This document shows, one piece after another, positions 63,724 to 64,000 of a stretch of DNA of 64,000 bases. The stretch comes from Hydractinia symbiolongicarpus (lineage: Eukaryota > Cnidaria > Hydrozoa > Anthoathecata > Hydractiniidae). The DNA is taken from assembly GCF_029227915.1 (NCBI RefSeq), contig NC_079878.1:21663501-21727500 (forward strand), written 5' to 3'. Below the pieces are notes generated by a model. That model was not told the DNA's origin and ran no database searches. It saw nothing but the letters and a program-made list of their open reading frames with translations. How positions within the stretch are numbered: position 1 is the first letter of the stretch; each line of letters begins with the position of its first letter. A program made the translations under genes and the position numbers.

Positions 63724-64000
63724 ATGCCTGGGGAAAATTGCGCAATATTTGGTTGTTCCACTTCCAGAAGACATAAGGATATAAGTATTTTTAAAGTTCC
63801 TTTGCCAAATAGTGACTTCAACAAGACATGGGGTGAGAAATTGATCAACATCATAACAAAGGATCGGGAAATACCATATCTGAATCTTCCTAAAAAAAAT
63901 TTTCAAACTGTCACCATTAGTAGTGAAAGTAGTTCAACCACTTCTATACAAAAGCGTGAGGAATTCCTAGTTTTTCAAGATTTATCTCCGCCACCATCTC
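63724..64000 (+). CDS. THAP-type zinc-finger protein, N-terminal part, runs off the window
   Basis: The ATG at 63724 gives MPGENCAIFGCSTSRRHKDI, with C-x4-C spacing at the start, then SIFKVPLPNSDFNKTWGEKL with the conserved Trp. This is the opening of a THAP-like DNA-binding domain as found in transposases and their host derivatives. The C-x2-H pair would follow but the sequence instead passes into a serine/threonine-rich stretch (TVTISSESSSTTSIQKREEF), so the first exon may end before it near 63880. The frame is open to the end of the window. It could be the first gene of another DNA transposon. Confidence 0.55.
   Translation, partial: MPGENCAIFGCSTSRRHKDISIFKVPLPNSDFNKTWGEKLINIITKDREIPYLNLPKKNFQTVTISSESSSTTSIQKREEFLVFQDLSPPPS

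Overview
The window looks like metazoan nuclear DNA, most likely cnidarian and perhaps hydrozoan. It is AT-rich, has short spliced introns (85 and 132 bp in one element), and carries a mix of Penelope-like, Ngaro/DIRS, CR1-like, HERO-type, hAT-like and THAP-bearing elements that is familiar from cnidarians. The species call is inference. I see no confident ordinary host gene, rRNA gene or functional tRNA gene. Almost everything recognisable is a mobile element or its relic, so the window reads as a graveyard of nested insertions with a few young copies.

Layout. 1-8190 is mostly unassigned DNA with a 34-bp perfect palindrome, a 13-bp minisatellite, tRNA-related repeats and a diverged long repeat. 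8190-9625 is a minus-strand Penelope-like relic with GIY-YIG. 10170-13790 is a Ty3/gypsy relic whose reverse transcriptase is split by a 1.6-kb DNA transposon (11994-13600) that carries a THAP-domain relic and an unidentified reverse-strand coding region. 13795-16187 is a rearranged CR1-like LINE with a 5' inversion. 16353-17462 is a broken DDE_4-type transposase. 17738-20930 holds SINE-like repeats and a relic with a 2A-like motif and a cysteine-protease-like signature.

21180-49670 is one deep nest. A BED-finger hAT-like element is split by LINE X (21594-33588). LINE X is split by an Ngaro-type tyrosine-recombinase element (22459-30574). The Ngaro is split by a HERO-type LINE (26850-30231) with an intact 1019-codon ORF, a poly-A tail and a perfect 13-bp target duplication. 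LINE X also holds a SINE cluster. A second LINE, Y (33737-37316), with PHD, endonuclease and RT in one frame and a single nonsense codon, sits further along the same hAT copy. The hAT then meets a 10.5-kb tandem array of 4.46-kb Penelope-like units (37603-48155), after which hAT sequence resumes. About 520 bp of hAT sequence is present on both sides of the array, as if it were a very long target-site duplication.

49670-53660 holds a mariner-type MITE and a broken two-zinc-finger gene of a transposase-like family. 53660-59566 is a 5.9-kb DNA transposon with 295-bp terminal inverted repeats, a 3-bp target duplication and a three-exon gene with an XPG/PIN-like nuclease motif set (Academ-like). 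59570-60740 has a Tc1/mariner relic and SINE pieces. 60891-63243 is a spliced but damaged gene of another RNase H-like transposase family, and a THAP-type ORF starts at 63724 and runs off the window.

Relative ages can be read from the nesting. The hAT is oldest, the Penelope array came next, then LINE X and LINE Y in one flank, then Ngaro in LINE X, then HERO in Ngaro. The gypsy was hit by the THAP element and by a LINE.
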